DNA of 64,000 nucleotides from Hofstenia miamia (GCA_004352715.1 SCFE01000058.1:567099-631098); one strand, 5' to 3'. Positions 11,216 to 23,522 are shown, counted from the stretch's first letter. The notes: generated by a model not told the origin, from the sequence alone. Translations and numbers: made by a program.

Positions 11216-12178
11216 TACGGGCGGTGGATATATTGTTATGGCGATCAGTCCCCAGATAATTATTTAAGGGCTAAACAACGTTCGTTTTGTGTTGTTATAT
11301 GTATCAAAAACAACGTTGTTTTAACGTTGAAATATTACCATTCATTAGTCGAAACAATATTGCTTCAACAACGTCACGTTAGGTTGCTTTTTGGTTGTTT
11401 TTTAAGAATAGAAAAGCCATATTATACGGTCGTGACAACGTTGTTTTATGTTGTCACATGATTGTTTTAGCATTACTGTTATTTGCAAAATAACATTTTA
11501 TATTGCTAAACAGTTCACATATTGCTGCTTAAACCAACCTAGCCCAATAAAGGGCACACAACTATCTTTCAGATACATTCAATACAAACATTTGTTTAAC
11601 ATTTACATGAATGTCTTGTATATAAATGATAACAATGAACAAAAAAATATGTGCCAAATTTAACAAAAATTTAAAAATCTAACCTTAAGTACAATTTTGA
11701 AATAGTATTTTCTTAAATCGTGAAAAATATCTTCAGCTCAAATGTAACTTTTTTATTTAATAGTCAGTTTCAAGGTGTCAAAATATTCATGAATAAATTA
11801 TTTTGAAAATTCACTTATCTGGTATATTATAATTTTCACAAATTTATAATTTCAAAAGAGATTTCCCAAATCCTTTTTTATATTAAAAAGATCTTGAATA
11901 AGATTAAGGAAGTGAGTTTTATTTCCGAGCATCTGCTCACTGATTATTTATTACTAAAGTTGTTATTATGGTGTTAGTGTTTGCTGCAACAACCGAAAGT
12001 ATAAAACAACTATAAACAACATAAAAACAACCAAAATTGTGGGTCTCGGTGTTAACTCACAATTGTTTACTACGCCTAGTACTGTAGCTGTTATTTGTGC
12101 TTTACTATTACTATAACACTAAATCAGTCAATGCTACAATATATATACGGGGGGGGGGATTTGTATCCACCACCCGTA
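11216..12178. mobile_element. candidate non-autonomous DNA element with short inverted ends
   Basis: The left end tacgggcggtggata (11216-11230) is the reverse complement, with one mismatch, of tatccaccacccgta (12164-12178). TA repeats lie at the left boundary and just inside the right end. The interior has repeated CAACGTTG palindromes (around 11311 and 11438), an 8-bp hairpin GTGACAAC/GTTGTCAC at 11432-11457, and matching ttgttttt and aaaaacaacc blocks towards either side. No transposase is present. This layout fits a MITE-like element, but the class is unknown. Confidence 0.45.
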
Positions 12179-12576
12179 CTTTTAGATTTTTATTAGCATC
12201 CTGCGCCTTTTTTTGATGGAAAGCCAGAATAATTCATTTTGTCGAAACAATTTATATAGAGGTCAAATTTCTTATGTATGAGTTTCAGGTTTTTTCAAAA
12301 AGAATTTTTGGACCCATATCCAACGCCCTTGCCATACAATCTAGCGAAATTTTAGATTTTTTATATTTTAATATCCAGGGCCTTCTAGATAATTTAAAAT
12401 GTTGCAACCAAAGCCCGTATACGTATATGTATATATTAAAGAGTGACAATTTGAGGTAAACATGGATCCAAAAATTTATCACTCGAACCCAATTTGAAAG
12501 AAACGTTGACTTTGATTTGACGTTATGAATCTCGGTTTAATCAAATGATCATTAACATCAATCATTTCTGATAGGC

Positions 12577-12680
12577 AAGGCTCCCAACAGCACTGCTGTT
12601 ACAGCAAACAGAAAATAAGTGCTGTTTAAAACAGAACATAAAATTAATAATTTTTTTCACAGTACATTGCTTTTCTTTTA
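12577..12680 (+). mobile_element. partial copy of the 39.3-kb hAT-like element end
   Basis: The order caaggctcccaacag, tgttacagcaaaca, aagtgctgtttaaaacagaa matches the left end of the element at 39270, almost block for block. No right end was found nearby, so this is a fragment or solo end. Confidence 0.6.
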
Positions 12681-13153
12681 ACTGCTTAAAAACAGTTGTG
12701 TACGCAAACGGAATCATGGTGGAATGTTCCACACGTCAGGTTTTCAAACTAATTTTGATTGGTTGAATCAAAATTGTTCGGCAAAAACATTAAAAAATTA
12801 CAAATACTATTTTTCAATATTTTTGCATGATCAAGACCGAAATTTATGTATGAGTATCCAATTCTTGCAACCAGTTGAAGCCGGGGAAGATCATTTTGAG
12901 ATCCATCTTTATCTTTCGTATAGGATATTTTCGAGTATCTTTATATCATTTTATAAATTTTTCATCACTTTTAGTTTTTGATAATGAAGGAAAAGCAATA
13001 AGCTCTATTAGAGTAAAAATTCTTCAATAACAATCACAATGCAGTGTGTCATAAACTTCATGCCCATAAGCAATAAATCTACAAATAATATGTCTGGTTG
13101 AAGGAAGTTTTTTCTATCAATTTAATTGTTTTCAACAGTTAGACCTAATTTAA

Positions 13154-13364
13154 TATATATATATANNNNNNNNNNNNNNNNNNNNNNNNNNNNNNNNNNN
13201 NNNNNNNNNNNNNNNNNNNNNNNNNNNNNNNNNNNNNNNNNNNNNNNNNNNNNNNNNNNNNNNNNNNNNNNNNNNNNNNNNNNNNNNNNNNNNNNNNNNN
13301 NNNNNNNNNNNNNNNNNNNNNNNNNNNNNNNNNNNNNNNNNNNNNNNNNNNNNNNNNNNNNNNN

Positions 13365-13395
<31 letters not shown>
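13154..13395. repeat. (TA)n microsatellite with 199-base gap
   Basis: TA tracts flank N bases 13166-13364. Confidence 0.95.
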
Positions 13396-13397
<2 letters not shown>

Positions 13398-13539
13398 TAA
13401 TGATATGTGTATAGCTGTTTTAATTCCGCACCCACCTCACAAAAATACTGTATATATATTTTTTTTTCAACCAAAGCTGTTTTCCAGTAAACACGCTAGG
13501 CCTTACTTAGACCCATTAGGGTGAGCAAATTTAGAGTCT

Positions 13540-13680
13540 CGCAACTTGGCGGGATTTCAAATATAAATGAAAAAGGAGACAATGCTTTATCTTCTGGTAT
13601 TTTTTGATTTCCGATATCTTTATTAGTTCAAAAGCTATGAGCAGCTAAAAATATTTTTTAGAATACCCTATCACAACCAT
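13540..13680. repeat. dispersed repeat, shared with 23060-23160
   Basis: gaaaaaggagacaatgctttatctt followed by a gatatctttattagttc-like block recurs at 23088-23140 (gaaaaaggagacaattctct, atatcttcattaattcg). It has no coding capacity. It is a dispersed family of unknown type. Confidence 0.5.
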
Positions 13681-13851
13681 TTAGCTATTTTTATTTGCAA
13701 ATATTTTCCAAAATCGCATGCTTTTTCATAGAAATAACCTCAATGCAAAATTAATAATTGTTTTTGTTTTTTCATGCCAATTTAGAAAATAAATGTTTCA
13801 AAATGTGACATTGCTTTTACATTTTTCTAACAGCCTATATATATATATAAA

Positions 13852-14447
13852 CAATGCCTCTCAAAAGTTTAGCAACACCAATTATTTTTATGTTAAAAAT
13901 GAAAATTTAATATAACGGATTTGAAAAAACATTTATTTTCCAATATGATATATTTGCCTAATTATTATAACATTTTAGTGAAGTAATCGAAGTATACAAT
14001 ATTTCTTTCTATTAATATTTTGATGGAAACCCTTTGTTTTTCAGCACAGCCATCACACGCCGAGGCATTGAAAGTACCAGATTTTTACATACTTCTCTTG
14101 TTATATCTTGGCACCACACATGTTTTATTTCAGCTATGAGATCAGGAATGTTTGTACACTGTTTATAACTCACTTTGTCTTTTACTATTTTCCAGAGATT
14201 TTCTATCGGATTTAAATCCGGTGATTGGGGTGCCCACTGTAGTAGCTCTATGCCATTGTCGCGAATCCATTGGATAACATTTTTACTCATGTGACACGGC
14301 CACAATCCTGCATAAAGGTATCTGTTTGGGGAATAACCATAAATTGTGGGAGATGATCTTTAAGGACTTGTAGATATCTAGGGCCATTCATGGTAACACC
14401 ACCAGGAAGAAAGAATAGACCACCACGACCAACAGCCGACATGCAAC
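13852..14447 (-). pseudogene. Tc1-type transposase 3' fragment
   Basis: The minus-strand frame 14305-14012 gives the C-terminal third of a Tc1 transposase: QWAPQSPDLNPIENLW with the catalytic glutamate, a central helix, then LVLSMPRRV and the final KGFPSKY. Upstream, to about 14447, another frame continues the same protein (VGRGGLFFLPGGVTMNGPR, then LKDHLP). The second catalytic aspartate is at the frame break (TFMQDCG). The N-terminal half is missing because a different repeat starts at 14449. The element end at about 13852 reads tctcaaaagtttagcaaca. This is a 5'-truncated, frameshifted copy. Confidence 0.85.
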
Positions 14448-14448
14448 G

Positions 14449-14660
14449 TTTAGAAATGGTTTAGAAGATATTTAGAAAAAGTTTAAAAGACGCTTTAAAA
14501 CATCAATTGGTGGACACTAGATGGCATTCAGCAACGTTTAGAAATAGTGTTTTATAAGACGTTTAGTTGACAATTAGAAAACGTATTAGAACGTCATTTG
14601 GTGGACATTAGATGGCATTCAGCAACTTATTGAAATGTTGTTTTGTAAGATGTTTAGAAG
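14449..14660. repeat. about 91-bp tandem repeat
   Basis: ggtggacactagatggcatt (from 14509) recurs as ggtggacattagatggcatt (from 14600), each followed by cagcaacttt-like sequence and cores such as gtttagaaat and gacgtttag. A third weaker unit starts at 14449. The array begins exactly where the Tc1 remnant stops. Confidence 0.7.
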
Positions 14661-15367
14661 ACGTACCCTAAGACGTCTTACATCGTGTTGTACCATTATA
14701 AGGCGGGTATAAAACGTTTTATTATTTATTATGTATTTAAAGTTTCGAAGTCATCATAAGAAATTAATTAACAGTATACATACGTTTATAATTTATAAAC
14801 GATATTGTTTTAGAAAAAAACATTGCACTAGATAGAGCTAGTATAAACTGAAACTCTCCATCAATCTGTGGAAATGCTTAATATAAACTGATTAACCTTA
14901 ATTTTAAGTGGCGTGGTTGTCAGTTCTAACCAAGTTCAAATACCATGTACATTAATCATTTATAGACTACTGAAATAGAGCCGAGAATGTGAAAACCACA
15001 TATAAAAGGCAATTTTTTGAGCGACCTTTAAATACTTAAATTTCATCCTAAAATTTAGAAAGAGATGCTTTCACACTAAAATGAAGAGTTGTATCAATGT
15101 GAAGTTTAAGTTTCCAAACATTTTTGTTTTTCGACTAGCATAATATACCGCTCATGAACCGTCATGTCCAAGGTAGTACTTCATGTTTATAACCAATATA
15201 GATATTCCTTTCTTCGACAGGTTTATTTGGTCTTTAGTGAAATATACAGGATTTGTTACATTAGTGCCACTTGAGTTGAACTTTGGGATAATATCTATTT
15301 CACTAAATTCGTTTTTCAAATTTTGTTCACCTCATTTAGTTTTGATATTAGTTATTTTTGTTAATAA

Positions 15368-15403
<36 letters not shown>

Positions 15404-16943
15404 CGTAAGCATTTTCACACAAATTTTATGAATTAATTGTCAAAAAGAAGTTTACATTAAGCTATAGATTTTTTTATTTTTGTCTTTCATAAATACCATT
15501 TAGCATTCTTAGGAAAATATTATCTTATATTTCCGAATGCAACTTACCTGACATCTGCATTAAATTCCCCTAACAACTATTGTTTCTGATAACATCAAAA
15601 TGCTGGCTTTGTTTAAAATGTCAAGAAAATGTATTTTTAGTTATTGTTATCCTAATGGTTGCTAATAGTGAATATTTTAGCGCATTATGGTGTTTATAAT
15701 GTCTATAGGTGAAAACGTTGCGAAGAATTCGCCAAATATATAACTGCAATTATAACGCGACTTAATTTTTATTGCAGAAATCTTATTTCCAATCAAGCGA
15801 AATCCGTTTTGTTCTGCCGTTTGGTTCATTTTTAAAAAATTGCAATTTTGTCTATTGAAGAGATTTAGAAGTCATACATCTTAAATATATTTATATCTAC
15901 TACGAAAAATGCAAAATTATGAAACCTATTGAAATTGCTTCTTATCGTTCAATATTTCAATTACTACGCTACAATATTATCTTTCACAGTCAGCTATTAT
16001 TTTTATTCAAATGCATTATTGTAGAACTGTAGTTTTTCGAAACCTGTACCTTTCTTATCTTACATCAACTATATTCCAGGTTTTATATGACAAATAGATC
16101 TCTCTAAAACAAATGGAGTTGTTAGTATTTATTTTTGTGGGCTTTCAATTTGTATATATTTCTGATAAATTTCTTATTGTATTTTTCAGAAAATTGATAA
16201 AAATCAAGTTTAAATACATTTTATGTTTTATTGTCATTCATCAAGGCCTACTGTCATCCTGACCCTTCGATTTCTAGTGCAACAAACGGTAGTGGGCAGC
16301 AAAAGCATCTTATCTAGAGGAAAGCAGCAAAGGTACGAAATTGCTTAGAAGTTCATTAAAAATTAGAATTTTACGCATCTCTTTCTTTCTTCGATATTTG
16401 TAAATTTTACATTCTTTTGAAACCAAACTTTTATTACAATTTCCTATGAATGTATCATACATATTTGCCAATGAAACTTTTACAAAATATTTAATTTTAT
16501 ATATATATATCAATATATATATATATATATTAAAATTGTTTTCAAATGTGATCAATTAATTTTTGATATATTGATTTCAAAAAGTGTTAAAAAGGTTTAA
16601 TATACATACTATACATGTTTATTTAATCGAATAAGCTGCAATTACAGAATGTACAAATTGTACAATTTTGGATAATTTGCCAAATATTTGCGAAGTATTT
16701 GGTAAAATTTCATTTTCAAAAATTAGGTATTTTACACAAAATATTGGCAATTTTTTTGCCAAATTTTCCAAATGTATTTACAAGTGTAGGTAGTGTAGGT
16801 TAATTATAAAATTAAGAATTTTGGCGTTGATTTTGTTTATTCCTACTTTATCTTATCTCGCTACGTGATCTGAATTTGCAAGGTATGGTCTGAACTTTCC
16901 TTTAGCTGAGATTTTTCATGATGTAGAGGCTGTAAAAATAATC

Positions 16944-16982
<39 letters not shown>

Positions 16983-17127
16983 CATCTCATTCTTGTTGAA
17001 ATTTGAATTTGGTATTAAAAAATAAAATATTAATTTTATGCTGGAAATGTCCAGATGGATATTCCGTCAATAATTTATACATATATTGCAATTTAGTCTG
17101 GCTCTTTAATACGATATCAAACAGACT
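14661..17127. other. spacer upstream of the PAN-EGF gene
   Basis: No exon was recognised. It contains (TA)n tracts at 15369-15399, about 16500-16530 and 16944-16981. The last is only about 145 bases before the start codon at 17128, so it may lie in the promoter or 5' UTR. I could not place a TATA box or initiator with confidence because of the A/T background. Confidence 0.4.
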
Positions 17128-17406
17128 ATGGTAACTTTTTTACTGTTGATTACACAGTTGTTTCATAGGGTTGTACCTGAATGCAAGAACATTTATTTTG
17201 ACGAGGTGTTACGCGATAAACTAATTACAAGCCCGAAATACACAAATGTATTTTATTCAGTTACAAATTCACGTTGTAAATACCAATGCGAAAGAAGTGA
17301 TTGTGTTGGATACATACTATGCAATGACATTTGCTATTTATATTCACACGGAATTTTGCATCAAGAAAAACGGTTTAAGATAAAGAATGACTGTGTTTTA
17401 AAAATT
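17128..17406 (+). CDS. first coding exon: signal peptide plus PAN/apple-like module
   Basis: ATG at 17128 opens a hydrophobic leader (residues 2-12, FLLLITQLF), which should direct secretion. Cysteines follow at residues 19, 50, 54, 59, 65, 69 and 89. The run C50-x3-C54-x4-C59-VGYILC-x3-C69-YLY, with outer cysteines 19 and 89, matches the PAN/apple fold, a module for protein or sugar binding at the cell surface. The exon closes with GTAAGT directly after codon 93 (phase 0). The EGF exons that follow on the same strand make this the probable N terminus of a multi-module receptor. PAN assignment rests on cysteine spacing, so moderate confidence. Confidence 0.7.
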
Positions 17407-18051
17407 GTAAGTTGTTTATTCTATAAGGCACAATGTAAAATATCTCGAAAATTTGGCTTTAACTTATTGTGAACCTATTCTTGTAAATTGTGTTGCAAAG
17501 AAGTTGTAGCAACGCAACTTTGAAGTTAAGCAAAACTTTTCCTAATCTTTTAATGCATTTCAAAAATCTTCACCTTCAACTAATAAAAAATATTATGGAT
17601 TTTGTGGATATTAGAACATGATTCTTTGACATTGTGTTAAATTTAAGAATCTAACATATTTTTAAACTAAATTCACACAGAAATGTGGAATTCAGTTATG
17701 TCTGCTGAAATCATTACTCAATTGATAAAATATTTTTATAATTCTTTGAATTCAGTGAGCAAAAGAATTCTAATGAAGTAATCCATTTTTGGGGAGAATT
17801 TTCTTCAAACTTAATTTGCTTACTAATTCATTGTACCGTGATAAATATTTTATGAGTACCAAAGATGAGATGTAGTCCTTAAGGATTTCATATAAGTACA
17901 TTTTTTGTTCTTCAGTTAAAATCTATTGGAGTTCTAATTTCATTTAATCAAAATTTGAATAATAAATATGTTAAATGCATTCATGTTTAAGTTTAGATTT
18001 TAAAGAAGACCTTTACAAATGAAATTTTTAAAGAAGAAATAGGTAAGTTTC

Positions 18052-18054
<3 letters not shown>

Positions 18055-18089
<35 letters not shown>
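18055..18089. repeat. (TA)n microsatellite
   Basis: Pure TA dinucleotide repeat in the first intron of the PAN-EGF gene. Confidence 0.95.
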
Positions 18090-18091
<2 letters not shown>

Positions 18092-18249
18092 CTATAATAT
18101 AAAATTTCTACAGATTAACTCATTATATAGTCAAAATGAGCATTCCAATTTATATTGTATGATATTTTCAAAGTTAAATCTAAATCAGTATCAATAAATT
18201 CATATTGGAGAATATTTTAAGATATTTATTTATAGTTGAACTTTGTCTA

Positions 18250-18780
18250 AAGCAGATAACTCTTGATTTATTCGTATAAAATTAACTGAATTTGGCTTAC
18301 TCTAAGCAATAAACCTAGTAATTTCATCTTGAGTAGCTTCATGAAATATATTAATAAGTAATAATTTTATCATCCTCAAATAACCAGCAGTCACTATTAC
18401 AATGTTCTGGTAAACCATTTTAAATATTGAAAATAATAGAAGTCCAATAACACTTCCTTGAGGAATTCCACTAGTTACTGGTATAGAACGTGAGAGAAAG
18501 CCGTTTATATTCACTATTTGATATTTTTGAGAAAGGTATGGTTGACATTAAATCTGAAATTTTTCATTCCCATTCATACTGTATTATGTGGAATTGTATT
18601 AAAGCTTTTCTGATATCGAAATATATTCCATACGGCATTAATTTATGTGGATTATTGTATATATACATAGAATTGAGCTAATCCAAAAGATTATTATTTG
18701 TGGAAGAACCTCAAAGGAAGCCGTATTGTGATGATAAGATCCTTGTTTTTACAGACAGATAAATATAATTATGTAGACAT
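18250..18780 (-). pseudogene. LINE reverse transcriptase fragment
   Basis: The minus frame 18514-18302 contains VTSGIPQGSVIGLLLFSIF, the finger-palm motif of non-LTR retrotransposon RTs. Just upstream in another frame is YFDIRKALIQFH (catalytic motif A region). Downstream, in a shifted frame, LFEDDKII stands where F-A-D-D is expected. Several frame breaks show decay. It lies antisense in the first intron of the PAN-EGF gene. Confidence 0.8.
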
Positions 18781-19702
18781 TTTTCAAAGACCAGAGCTAT
18801 TCGTGGTAAATGTTGATGGACCCCCACTTTTTAATTGCTGTCTGCTTTACGAATTGGAACTGCGTAAGGATTTTTCCATAAACTAAGAAAGACACGTGTT
18901 GAAATGGTTATGGCGAATTGTGTTTGTAATTGAAGATAGCAATTCAAGGAATAATTGTTTAATTGATATATAAAGCTAAGCAACGAAAATCAAAATTAGC
19001 CATCAGTAGGGTGTCATTCAAGAAACAAAAGAAATGAAGAAACACTTAATAAAACCTTAAATTTCAGAATTTCATTTCAAGTATAACTCGTGTGCTTGTA
19101 TCATTTATATTACTTGAAACATATGATTATTTCGGACTGCTAAATATTTCAAGAACATTTCTTGAGGAGATCTTAATTCAAATTAAGGATTCATTAATAA
19201 TATTCTAGGAAAACAAATCGTAAGGATTTTTTGTCAAAATACTGCAATATTATGATGTACTATTGATCAATTTTGCCAACATTCATGACGGATTATTTTG
19301 CATTACTTTGCAAAACTTTTTCGAAATATGTTGACACGTTGGTAAATTTGATTGGGGTTATATTATGGATTGTGGTATTTGATTGTATTTGTTGTGAAAT
19401 TAAGTTTCCTCAAAATAAATGCAAAAATACGGTATTCAAATATGGAGCTTCTAGTTAATTAATTTGGAGCACAGGGTTGGACACAATCATCGATTATTTT
19501 TTTTCAAACAACCTAAACTCTTTCCTTTCTGTTTCAAGTCCATGGTAATTTTGATAACACGTTCTAATGAAATGTCTTGCCACTTTCTGAATGCTGCGGC
19601 AATATATACCAACTGAGCTTTGATAGAGATGAAATATTTGCTAGGTGAGGAGTTTCATCACTATGATTAATCTAGGTATTGAAGACACAAGTTCCGATTT
19701 GA

Positions 19703-19757
<55 letters not shown>

Positions 19758-20015
19758 CATACACCCATAACTTACTTCTGTATCATTGCAATTGAAACTA
19801 TTCGCATTTTTATTAATACACCGAGATACAACTCAGTTTTGGCCTTCGATGTTTAATAAATGATTAGTCCTGTTGAGAAGCCAATAGGTTTGATTGGTTT
19901 ATGTTGTGTGTCAAACTTTTGTTCCATTGTGAATTGAAATAATTAAATTTTGTAGAGTTTCAGCCCCTCATCAGTTTGTCATCAAATGTCAAATTTTCTG
20001 TTTTTTTAGTACTAG
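18781..20015. other. intronic spacer
   Basis: No exon was recognised. It holds a long (TA)n tract at 19706-19752. On the minus strand, a CTGATGA...GAAAC motif occurs at 19958-19974, similar in sequence but without a useful stem II. Confidence 0.4.
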
Positions 20016-20241
20016 AATTCGTCATTTATATCATTAGCTCATTGGCAAGCTATCCAAAAATTGTGTTCAGAATCTATGTTAATTCATATATCAAATAATT
20101 TAGAAACGTTTCCTAACGAATGCATCCTCAAGAACTACAATTGTTCAGACAAAGCGATTTGTTTTAAAGAGAGTCCTACCACAGAGGGCTATCAATGTTT
20201 TTGTACTCCTGGTTATACGGGGGATGGACATTTTTGTGAAG
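20016..20241 (+). CDS. EGF module exon 1 of the PAN-EGF receptor
   Basis: The frame from the AG at 20014-20015 is open and gives a linker of about 30 residues, then NEC, C-S-D-K-A-I-C, YQCFC, and PGYTGDGHFCEG. That is all six EGF cysteines with a typical GY-x-GDG turn. It starts in phase 0, which matches the phase-0 end of the PAN exon at 17406, and ends in phase 1 (one G) before GT at 20242. A slightly later acceptor (20036) would also keep phase. A following intron of only 40 bases leads to the next EGF. Spacing of the cysteines makes the module call firm; the exact 5' boundary is uncertain. Confidence 0.8.
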
Positions 20242-20281
20242 GTACACAGATAAATTTTTTGGTGTTATAGAAACGTTTTAG

Positions 20282-20401
20282 ATGAAAATGAATGTAAATC
20301 TAAGCACGAATGTAATCAATTTGCTACGTGTAGAAATACAGTTGGAAGTTATTATTGTGCATGCATTGAAGGATTTTTTGGAGATGGACTTCATTGTGAA
20401 G
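20282..20401 (+). CDS. EGF module exon 2
   Basis: Acceptor gttttag ends at 20281 and donor GT begins at 20402. Phase is 1-1. The frame gives DENEC, then C-x5-C and ATC, YYCAC, and EGFFGDGLHCEG: six cysteines plus the D-x-N-E-C start of calcium-binding EGF modules. The intron before it is 40 bases, very short for this gene. Calcium-binding EGF repeats stiffen extracellular stalks and mediate ligand binding. Confidence 0.85.
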
Positions 20402-20418
20402 GTAAAACGTGGAATTTA

Positions 20419-20443
20419 GAAATATATATATATATATATATAT
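20419..20443. repeat. (TA)n microsatellite
   Basis: TA dinucleotide run in the intron after EGF exon 2. Confidence 0.9.
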
Positions 20444-20446
20444 ACT

Positions 20447-21475
20447 TTAACCGGATTAACCGGACCGGATATATTCTTAACTTTACAAGATTTTAACCGG
20501 TTTTAACCGGATCTTTAAGAATTATCATCACATCGAAACTAAAAAACAAAAATATATTGTATTCTTTCAAAATGAAATTAGCATATTCCTTTGTGCTAAC
20601 ATAAAAAATAGAGGCCTGTTCAATATCATATCAAATTTTGACAAATTTCATCGCAGATTTCTCGTGAATTAATAGGCTATTCTGCTTATATCCGTATTGA
20701 ATTTGAAGTTTGCTCTTCAACCTTCTCATAGTGAGAAATATGGTAATGATTATCAAATCGGTAGCATGTATACTAATATTTTAAACATGAAATTCTTATA
20801 AAGTTAGCGTTAATGAAAATGTACGCAGTCTATCAAAATTTAATGAAGGAAATGCATGTAGTAGCATAGAGGTTTATGAATGATTTTATCCATTCAAATA
20901 TAGTCTAGCAAAAACAATGCGAATTCAAACATGTTTAACTCAATGCTTCATTTGCACTTAAATTTGATAATTTTTTCAAATAGTGCATGCAATATCACAA
21001 TTCTATTATTTGAATGGTAAAATGTAGATTAGAAATCAGGCGCGTACCTAGCAATTCATAAGGGGGTATAAGGGGGTCGGACTTTTCTGAAAAGGGCATT
21101 TCTATTCTTTTTTTACAAAAAATGAAAAAGTTATTTTTCTAGTGATGTGTATACTAACAATCATGGTTCAGTAATGTAATAAATATAATATAAAATATGA
21201 AAGACATTTTATAACACCACGCACGTGGAATAACAAATATGGTGTAACTTTAAATCCAAAATAGCCGGTCATTTAAAAAAGGGGGGTCGTTCGCACCCAA
21301 CGACCCCTAGGTACGCGCCTGGGAATAGAATGACAACAAGTAGGAATCCTAGCACACTTTCCCATAATTTATTGGTTTGTAACGCTGCGATCATTGTAAT
21401 CAATACATTTTCAAAATAAAAATGGAATAATTTAACCGAATTTTAACCTGATTCGGACCGGATCCAGCACTAATA
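20447..21475. mobile_element. candidate repeat unit bounded by CCGG-rich ends
   Basis: The left side has a ttaaccggattaaccggac block, repeated as ttaaccggttttaaccgga. The right side has the related ttaaccgaattttaacctga and cggaccggatcc. The shared GGACCGGAT core and the GC content, unusual in this sequence, suggest termini of an inserted element. A second MITE (21037-21321) is nested inside. Class unknown. Confidence 0.35.
21037..21321. mobile_element. MITE with perfect 15-bp inverted ends
   Basis: caggcgcgtacctag (21037-21051) and ctaggtacgcgcctg (21307-21321) are exact reverse complements. The 285-bp interior has G-rich runs next to both ends (agggggtcgg; ggggggtcgt) and no coding frame. 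CAGG-type ends of this kind are frequent in hAT and P-type non-autonomous elements of invertebrates. I could not see a clean target-site duplication. Confidence 0.8.
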
Positions 21476-21794
21476 TATATATATATATNNNNNNNNNNNN
21501 NNNNNNNNNNNNNNNNNNNNNNNNNNNNNNNNNNNNNNNNNNNNNNNNNNNNNNNNNNNNNNNNNNNNNNNNNNNNNNNNNNNNNNNNNNNNNNNNNNNN
21601 NNNNNNNNNNNNNNNNNNNNNNNNNNNNNNNNNNNNNNNNNNNNNNNNNNNNNNNNNNNNNNNNNNNNNNNNNNNNNNNNNNNNNNNNNNNNNNNNNNNN
21701 NNNNNNNNNNNNNNNNNNNNNNNNNNNNNNNNNNNNNNNNNNNNNNNNNNNNNNNNNNNNNNNNNNNNNNNNNNNNNNNNNNNNNNTATATATA
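21473..21794. repeat. (TA)n microsatellite with 298-base gap
   Basis: TA tracts flank N bases 21489-21786, in the intron between EGF exons 2 and 3. An additional EGF exon could be hidden here. Confidence 0.9.
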
Positions 21795-22063
21795 CTTATC
21801 TATACATACAGTAGTTACAAATGATTTTCTAGATGTGCTTCTGAAGTAAACTATTTGACTGTAGTCAGAAAGTCAATGATAATACAAATCTCAAAATGTT
21901 TGCCTAATGTAGCATAAATTATTTTCTTTTGGTATAATTACAAGAATAAATCAATGAAATAAAACCAATAATGTTCACAGTAGATCTAGTCTTCATATAC
22001 ACTAATCAGTATAATTTGAATAAGCAGATTTTTCATTATTTTTCAATATTTTGAATTTTTTAG

Positions 22064-22189
22064 ATGTGAATGAATGCACTAATACTTCTATCTGTGGACA
22101 ACACGAAGTTTGTTTGAACACTTGGGGCTCTTACGAATGTCCCTGTTCTATTGGATATGAAAGAAGTCAAGTCTCTAGTTTATGTGAAG
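22064..22189 (+). CDS. EGF module exon 3
   Basis: Acceptor ttttttag ends at 22063 and the donor GT begins at 22190. It is 126 bases in phase 1-1. The frame reads DVNEC, then SICGQHEVC, YECPC, and SLCEG: six cysteines in EGF order with a D-V-N-E-C calcium-binding start. The residues CGQ..VC and GSYEC are close to calcium-binding EGF consensus. It is in register with the neighbouring EGF exons, so these can splice in any number without breaking frame. Confidence 0.85.
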
Positions 22190-22584
22190 GTTGGTCTTAA
22201 TGTACAAATATATACCATAGAAGTCTCAATGCCACTGTGGCATAGAAACTCAAAGGCGTAGATCTGCTTTACTTTGAAATATCACTTTGCAACTATTACC
22301 CAAACAATCCTAGAATAAATGTAAGCAAAAAACTACCCTTTCAAATGCTGAATTATCTGCTCATGTCATCGCATAAGGAGACTGTAATCATTTTCTTCTC
22401 TTATTATTCAAATATACAAGCTTCCAGTTATATTAAATAATTCAAATTTAATCTTCCATATAATAACAGGAATTTGCTGACTAATTTGTGCCTACTTTCG
22501 TTTATCAAACAATATCGATCTTCCTTTAATAATTACTAAACAACAATGGTGTCAAGAGGTATTTACTTTCAAGAAAATCTTTAG

Positions 22585-22710
22585 ACAAAAATGAATGTTC
22601 AGATTCAAATATATGTGGATTTTATGGGGCATGCATGAATACTGATGGATCATACTACTGCAGTTGCCAAGATGGGTTTAGCCAAGTAAATAACACAGGT
22701 GTTTGTGTTG
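22585..22710 (+). CDS. EGF module exon 4
   Basis: Acceptor tctttag ends at 22584 and GTATGT starts at 22711; 126 bases, phase 1-1. The frame reads KNEC, SNICGFYGAC, DGSYYCSC, and GVCVG: all six cysteines. The first residue is encoded across the junction (G|AC = D), restoring D-K-N-E-C. Confidence 0.85.
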
Positions 22711-23059
22711 GTATGTTTATTATTATTACAGTTGCGCATTTATCCCCCCTTTTACGTAACAAATTGATTTGTCCGCATTCTTGAACAATGTTTTTCAAGC
22801 CTGTTAAGAAATATTAAAAACCTTTTACATACATACATCTATGGGGTAGGCCCCTCCCATATTCTTGTGCCTGAATTACATGCAAATAATTTTTTTTTTC
22901 AATGAGAAATCAATTTTTTGTAAAAATATTCAAATCGTTTCCATACCTAGTAATCAGATAATGAGGCGGTTTAATCCCCATGGGAATAGCATCTACCCTG
23001 AAGTATTCTTGTTTTTGAAGACAATATGTATGAGTCCCGTTCAAGCGACTTGTGCACAA

Positions 23060-23160
23060 AGAAAGGTTATCGCGCTATAAATTTCAAAAAGAAAAAGGAG
23101 ACAATTCTCTATCTTTTAAATATCTTCATTAATTCGTCAGTTATCTGCACAAATTAATAA
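23060..23160. repeat. dispersed repeat, second copy
   Basis: It matches the block order of 13540-13680 (gaaaaaggagacaat, then atatctt.attaatt). No coding capacity. It is intronic between EGF exons 4 and 5. Confidence 0.45.
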
Positions 23161-23522
23161 CGAAATCCCTCATTCAGAAGAGTACACTTTTCAATAATGG
23201 TGCTATTCTGGAATAGGTTAACCATAAACAAACAACTGGATTTAGAGGCAAGCTTAACATACATTTGTGCACCTAATTCATATATTATATACATCTGCGC
23301 TTACACAGTATTTCCATGATCACATAACATTAAGCAAGTATGCTAGGAGGTAAAATGAGAATGAGGACACACATATAGTTGCGAATTGTCTTATGATTGT
23401 TTTTCGAATGTGAGATACAGACAAAAATTTCCCTTCATGTATTAAGAAAATACGAGGCCATATCTATATATCTAACCTGTTTTATTTTAGACAAGGTTTT
23501 TATGTAAAATTGTATTTTGTAG

